Assembly: GCF_009908165.1 (NCBI RefSeq)
Contig: NZ_JAAAUC010000011.1
Coordinates: 1 to 64,000, forward strand
Reading direction: 5' to 3'
Source: Frigidibacter albus
GTDB taxonomy: Bacteria > Pseudomonadota > Alphaproteobacteria > Rhodobacterales > Rhodobacteraceae
DNA length: 64,000 bases
Notes under the pieces: model-generated
Seen by the model: the letters and a program-made list of their open reading frames with translations, nothing else
Databases searched by the model: none
Told to the model about the DNA's origin: nothing
Part shown: positions 57,026 through 64,000 of the stretch, piece after piece
Numbering within the stretch: position 1 is the stretch's first letter
How the letters are laid out: every line of letters starts with the position of its first letter
Translations under genes and position numbers: made by a program

Positions 57026-57029
<4 letters not shown>
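56652..57029 (-). CDS. DUF1850 domain protein linked to TAXI TRAP transporter
   Basis: 125 residues. SSFTLSWSHSTAHTEWWERW near 16-35 is the DUF1850 signature, followed by EVTAEGLRPVEARILGAGAG. DUF1850 genes regularly sit beside TAXI-type TRAP transporters; the function is unknown. It overlaps the TRAP permease stop by 4 bases and is last in the operon. Confidence 0.85.
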
Positions 57030-59125
<2,096 letters not shown>

Positions 59126-59244
59126 AGGGGAAACTCCGGGGAAAATGGAACAGCGCGCCCTGCGCCGGGGGCGCTGAACGGGGCGGCAAAATGGGGGGGC
59201 TGGCGGGTCCGGGCGGCAGGGCGCCGCCCGGACAGCTTTGCCGG

Positions 59245-60204
59245 TTACTGGATCAGGCCGATTTCGCGGTAATAGCGCTCGGCGCCCGGATGCAGCGGGA
59301 TCGACAGGCCTTCCAGCGCGGTTTCCGGGCTGATGTTGGCCGCGGCGGAGTGCGAGGCCTTCAGCCGCTCGAGGTTGTCGAACATCAGCTTGGTCATCTG
59401 GTAGGCGGTTTCCTCGGACACGTCCTCATGCGTCACAAGGATGTTGCCCACGGCAGCGGTCGGCACATCGGCTTCCTGCCCGGTATAGGTATTGGCCGGG
59501 ATGACGGCGGGCACATAGGGCGCGCCGATCGATTCCACCACTTCCGCCGGGATGCCGACAAGGGTGATCTCATGGGTGGCCGACAGATCCTTGATGAAGG
59601 CAACGCCAAGGCCCGAGGATTGCAGCGTCGCCTGCAGCTGGCGGTTCTTGATCAGCTCGGCCGATTCCGCATAGGGCAGATATTCGACCTTGCCGAGGTC
59701 GTCATAGGTCATCCCCGCCGCGGCGAAGATCGCCCGCGCGTTCAGCTCGGTGCCCGACGCGGGCGCGCCGACCGACAGGGTCTTGCCGCGCAGGTCTTCC
59801 AGCGTGGTGGCGCCGGCCGAGGCTTCGGCGACGATCTGGATGTAGTTCGGATAGATTGCCGCGATGGCACGCAGGTTGGTCAGCGCGCTCGGGAAGCCGG
59901 CTTCGGCATTGCCCTCCCAGGCAAATTTCACGGAATCGCCAAGCGCGAAGGCCAGCTCGCCCTTGCCCTGCGCCAGAAGGTTCAGGTTCTCGACCGAGGC
60001 CTTGGTGGCCTGCACCTGGGTGCGCGCGCCCTCGATGTTCTCCGCATAGATCTCCGACAGGCCGACGCCGAGCGGATAATAGACGCCCGAGGTGCCCCCC
60101 GTCAGGACGTTGATGAACTCCTGCGCCAGCGAGGCTTGCGGCGCAAAGCCGAGCGTCGCCCCGAGGACGGCAGCAGGCACGAATTTCCCGGTGAAGTTGA
60201 ACAT
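59245..60204 (-). CDS. TAXI-family TRAP solute-binding protein
   Basis: Starting at the ATG at 60204 (ribosome site GGGAGGA), 319 residues with signal peptide MFNFTGKFVPAAVLGATLGF and cleavage near LAQ. FINVLTGGTSGVYYPLGVGL is the TAXI hallmark, and GELAFALGDSVKFAWEGN follows. Ligands of such proteins are usually dicarboxylates, glutamate or other organic acids; the actual ligand cannot be told. Confidence 0.94.
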   Translation of the reverse strand: MFNFTGKFVPAAVLGATLGFAPQASLAQEFINVLTGGTSGVYYPLGVGLSEIYAENIEGARTQVQATKASVENLNLLAQGKGELAFALGDSVKFAWEGNAEAGFPSALTNLRAIAAIYPNYIQIVAEASAGATTLEDLRGKTLSVGAPASGTELNARAIFAAAGMTYDDLGKVEYLPYAESAELIKNRQLQATLQSSGLGVAFIKDLSATHEITLVGIPAEVVESIGAPYVPAVIPANTYTGQEADVPTAAVGNILVTHEDVSEETAYQMTKLMFDNLERLKASHSAAANISPETALEGLSIPLHPGAERYYREIGLIQ

Positions 60205-60414
60205 GCAGTTTCCTCCCGTAGCATGGTCGATGATCGCAAAAGCCTGCACCGGGGCGGCGCGTGGGCAAAGCACTTCCGGCGGAAGGCCGCGCATTTCGGG
60301 AATGTAAAATTTTCGTTTATCACATGGGCGTTACGCGGAAGAAGGTGGCAATCGGCGGACGTGGTCTGGCGAGATGTTGCCAGGATGCGCGAACTGCAGG
60401 CGAATTTTCGCCAG
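60205..60414 (-). promoter_or_regulatory. Control region between the DctD-like gene and the TAXI operon
   Basis: About 210 bases between genes on the same strand, with one AT-rich patch (AAAATTTTACATT on the minus strand). I searched for a sigma-54 -24/-12 element (GG-N10-GC). The best candidate, TGGCAACATCTCGCC, has a 9-base spacing and does not fit. The promoter is more likely sigma-70 type. Confidence 0.35.
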
Positions 60415-61739
<1,325 letters not shown>

Positions 61740-61743
<4 letters not shown>

Positions 61744-63533
61744 CGGGCGGCCTTGCTGGCGGCGGCGGGATGCAGCGGCAGATCGACCAGCGTGAGGGTG
61801 CCGCCGCCCGGGCGGGGGGCGAAGGTCAGGGTGCCGCCGGTCTGCTCCAGGATGGTGCGCACGATCGACAGGCCAAGCCCCAGCCCCTCGCCGGTGACGC
61901 GGGTGGTGAAGAACGGCTCCATGACCTTCTCGCGCATGTCCTCGGGGATGCCGGGGCCGCGGTCGGCAATGGTCAGGCGCAGGCCATTGGCGTGCCGGTC
62001 CAGCGCGGCGGTGATCGTCACCGGCCCCGTCCCCGCGCTCGCCTCGGCAGCGTTCAGCAGCAGGTTGGTCGCCACCTGCTCCAGCCGCACCGGGTTGCCG
62101 CTGACGGGGGGCAAGCTGGCCGGCGCGGGCAGCGCCAGCCCTACCCCCAGTTCGCGCAGCCGCGGCTCCAGGATCTCGGCCGAGGCTGCCAGCACGGCGG
62201 CCATGTCCACCGGCTCGGGCGGAGTCAGCTTCTGTTTCGCCCCGAAGGTCTTCAGGTGCCGCACCATCGTCTGCATCCGCCGCAGCAGGCCCCGCGCCGA
62301 CCCGAGGCTGTTCGCCGCCCGCTCCGTATCCCCGCGGCTGAGGTGCAGTTCCGCCGCCGCAAGGGTGTTGTCCAGCGCCGACAGTGGCTGGCTGACCTCA
62401 TGCACGATGGCCGCCGACATCCGCCCCAGCACCGCCAGCTTGGCGGCATGGACAAGGCTTTCATGGGTCTGGCGCAGCTCATCCTCGGCCCGCCGCCGCT
62501 CTTCGATCTCATGTGCCAGTTCCACCGTGCGCTCTGCCACCCGCCGTTCCAGCACCGCGTTCTGGTTCAGCTTCAGCCGGATCAGCTGCCGCCGCTGCCA
62601 CAGGATCAGCGCCCCGACCGAGGCCAAGAGCCCCGCCAGCGCGGCAAGCCCCGCCACCTGCCACGCGCTGCGCAGCACCGGCGCGGAGGGCAGGCCGACG
62701 ACGATCTGCCAGCCATCGGGCTCCAGCGCGGCGCGGGCAATCCGCAAGGGCTCGCGCGTGTCCGAGGTGATCGCGCCGGTCAACGGCTCGGCCGCCGCGA
62801 TGTCGAGCCCGTCATAGCGCCGCTCGGCCAGCATCCGCTCCAGCGCCGGGGCGGCCAGCGGCTCCAGCGGCCGGTATTTCCAGTTGCGCAGCCCGGAGAG
62901 GAAGATCACCCCGTCGGGATCGGCCAGCGCCACATGTTCGTTGGCGCGGACCCATGTGCCCTCCAGCGTTGCCATGTCGACCTTGACCACGGCCACGCCC
63001 GTGGGCGCGATGGCGGGGCCAAGCCGCGCCGACAGGAAATAGCCGGGTTTGCCGGTGGTCACGCCCACAGCGTAATAGCGCGCGGCACCCTCCAGCATCG
63101 CGCCCTGAAAATAGGGGCGGAAGGCGTAGGAATGGCCCAGAAAGCTGCCGGGCTGGTTCCAGTTGCTGGCGGCGACCGTCAGCCCCTGCGCGTCGGTCAC
63201 GTAAAGCTCATCCACCCCCGACAGGTCACGCACCGTCTGCAGATAGGCATTGGCCGCATCCGCCGCCGCGGCATTCCCCGGATCGGCCAGCAGGGCGCGC
63301 ACCCTTGCATCCTGCCCCACCACGGCGGGCAGGTAGCGGAAGCGCTCGATCTCGGTCACCACGCTGTGCCGGGTCACGGTCAGCCGGTCGCGCAGCTCTG
63401 CCTCCAGCCGGGCGCTGGCGGTGTACTGTGCCAGCGCGAAGGCCGCCGCCGACAGCAGCGCCGTCATCGCCAGCAGCCCCGCGATCAGCAGGGCCGGGCG
63501 GGGAAGGCTCGCAAAGGGCAGGGGGCGCGACAT
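61740..63533 (-). CDS. DctB-like sensor histidine kinase
   Basis: 597 residues. A first transmembrane segment lies at about 12-35, a periplasmic double-Cache-like sensor domain (about 40-290) has FLGHSYAFRPYFQGAMLEGA, and a second transmembrane segment lies near 300-320. A coiled coil and dimerisation helix follow, with the phosphorylated His in IVHEVSQPLSALDNTL. The catalytic domain has N-box NLLLNAAEAS and G-box ADRGPGIPED and GLGLGLSIV. Its relatives sense C4-dicarboxylates. It probably phosphorylates the co-encoded DctD-like protein. Confidence 0.93.
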
Positions 63534-63604
63534 CGCGGCTCCGGGTCAGGGTGCGCCACCATCGCAAACCAGGGGGAGGGGTTGCAAGCCCACAGAGCCT
63601 GCGC

Positions 63605-64000
63605 TCAGTCGTCGGAATAGCGCTGCTCGCGCCAGGGGTCGCCATACATGTGATAGCCGTTCCTCTCCCAGAACCCCGCGCGGTCGGCCCCGATCAACTC
63701 GATCCCCTTCAGCCATTTGGCGCTTTTCCAGAAGTAGAGGTGGGGCACCACCAGCCGCATCGGCCCGCCATGCGCGCGGGTCAGCGGCTGGCCCTGCCAG
63801 TGGGTGGCAAGCATCGCATCCTCACTGGCGAAATCCTCCAGCGGCAGGTTGGTGGTGTAGCCGTCATGCGAGGTCAGCAGCACGAAAGCCGCCATCGGCA
63901 GCGGCTGCACAAGGTCCAGCAGCGCCCGCACCGGCACGCCCTGCCAGTCGTTATCATAGCGCGACCAGGTGGTGACGCAGTGAATATCGCTGCGACGGGT
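63605..64000 (-). CDS. Sulfite-oxidase-like molybdopterin oxidoreductase, C-terminal part
   Basis: The frame is open to the window edge, giving the last 131 residues. TRRSDIHCVTTWSRYDNDWQ at the edge contains the Cys expected to ligate molybdenum. HGGPMRLVVPHLYFWKSAKW and GFWERNGYHMYGDPWREQRY are hallmarks of the YuiH-type sulfite-oxidase-like family. The start lies outside the window. It is read in the same direction as the kinase gene, 71 bases upstream of it. Confidence 0.92.
   Translation of the reverse strand, partial: TRRSDIHCVTTWSRYDNDWQGVPVRALLDLVQPLPMAAFVLLTSHDGYTTNLPLEDFASEDAMLATHWQGQPLTRAHGGPMRLVVPHLYFWKSAKWLKGIELIGADRAGFWERNGYHMYGDPWREQRYSDD

Noticed and set aside
60205-60414. 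Sigma-54 promoter before the TAXI operon
   Set aside because: The best GG...GC pair has 9 rather than 10 bases between its elements, and the DctD-like protein lacks GAFTGA.

Overview
The window looks like chromosome of a GC-rich alphaproteobacterium of the Rhodobacteraceae (Rhodobacter/Paracoccus-like). The grounds are gene content and order seen here: an sdhCDAB operon; mesaconyl-CoA hydratase and (3S)-malyl-CoA thioesterase genes of the ethylmalonyl-CoA pathway type close to mdh; a sucC-sucD-sucA-sucB-lpd block; and TAXI-type TRAP and RbsABC-type importers. Species cannot be told from the sequence alone. All calls come from reading the sequence; no database search was run.

Layout. 1-1.7 kb is an accessory fringe: the right end of an IS3-family element has cut off an upstream gene, leaving only its last 20 codons, which overlap an intact phospholipase-D-like gene. 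A gene remnant follows, then tRNA-Ser(GCT). 1.8-23.5 kb is a central-carbon block: sdhBADC (minus strand), a PhaC-like hydrolase, mch, a DUF1737 gene, an NnrU-type gene and mcl2, then mdh, sucC, sucD, sucA, sucB and lpd. Small unrecognised exported or membrane proteins are embedded inside both the sdh and the suc gene strings. 23.5-26.6 kb has a GntR/FCD regulator, a YgjP-like metalloprotease, a TIGR02300 protein, tRNA-Ala(GGC) and a HicA/HicB pair with a tiny coupled leader ORF. 26.7-26.9 kb holds a compact minus-strand unit: promoter, very strong ribosome binding site, 18-codon ORF, nested hairpins and an end hairpin. 27-34 kb is housekeeping and transport: queuosine-precursor transporter, esterase-like protein, mepA, MFS permease, thioesterase, yggT and recQ.

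33.9-43.5 kb is a divergent catabolic cluster. Four enzyme genes run left (Ldh-type dehydrogenase, Fe-alcohol dehydrogenase, succinate-semialdehyde-type dehydrogenase, alpha/beta hydrolase). A GntR/FCD regulator, a ribose-type ABC importer and a DJ-1/PfpI protein run right. AT-rich palindromes lie between the two halves. 43.6-48.9 kb is a second importer, ytfQ-ytfR-ytfT-yjfF, with its own GntR regulator. 48.9-53.4 kb is a putative metal-handling operon (His-rich PCuAC-like protein, FtsX/MacB-like permease with a His-rich loop, LolD-like ATPase, exported CxxC protein) next to alkaline phosphatase. 53.5-64 kb has a glycerate kinase, a PQQ-type sugar dehydrogenase, a TAXI TRAP importer with DUF1850, a DctB/DctD-like two-component pair whose regulator lacks key AAA+ residues, and the end of a sulfite-oxidase-like gene.

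The strongest new-looking signals are: (i) a pair of GTGATCAC palindromes exactly 21 bp apart in front of both sdhC and sucC, with a single copy just upstream of the GntR gene that follows lpd; (ii) the 26.7-26.9 kb micro-gene with competing hairpins; (iii) the His-rich ABC operon beside phoA; (iv) the degenerate DctD-type activator; and (v) the IS-broken ATPase/PLD-like pair at the left edge, which resembles a disrupted defence module.
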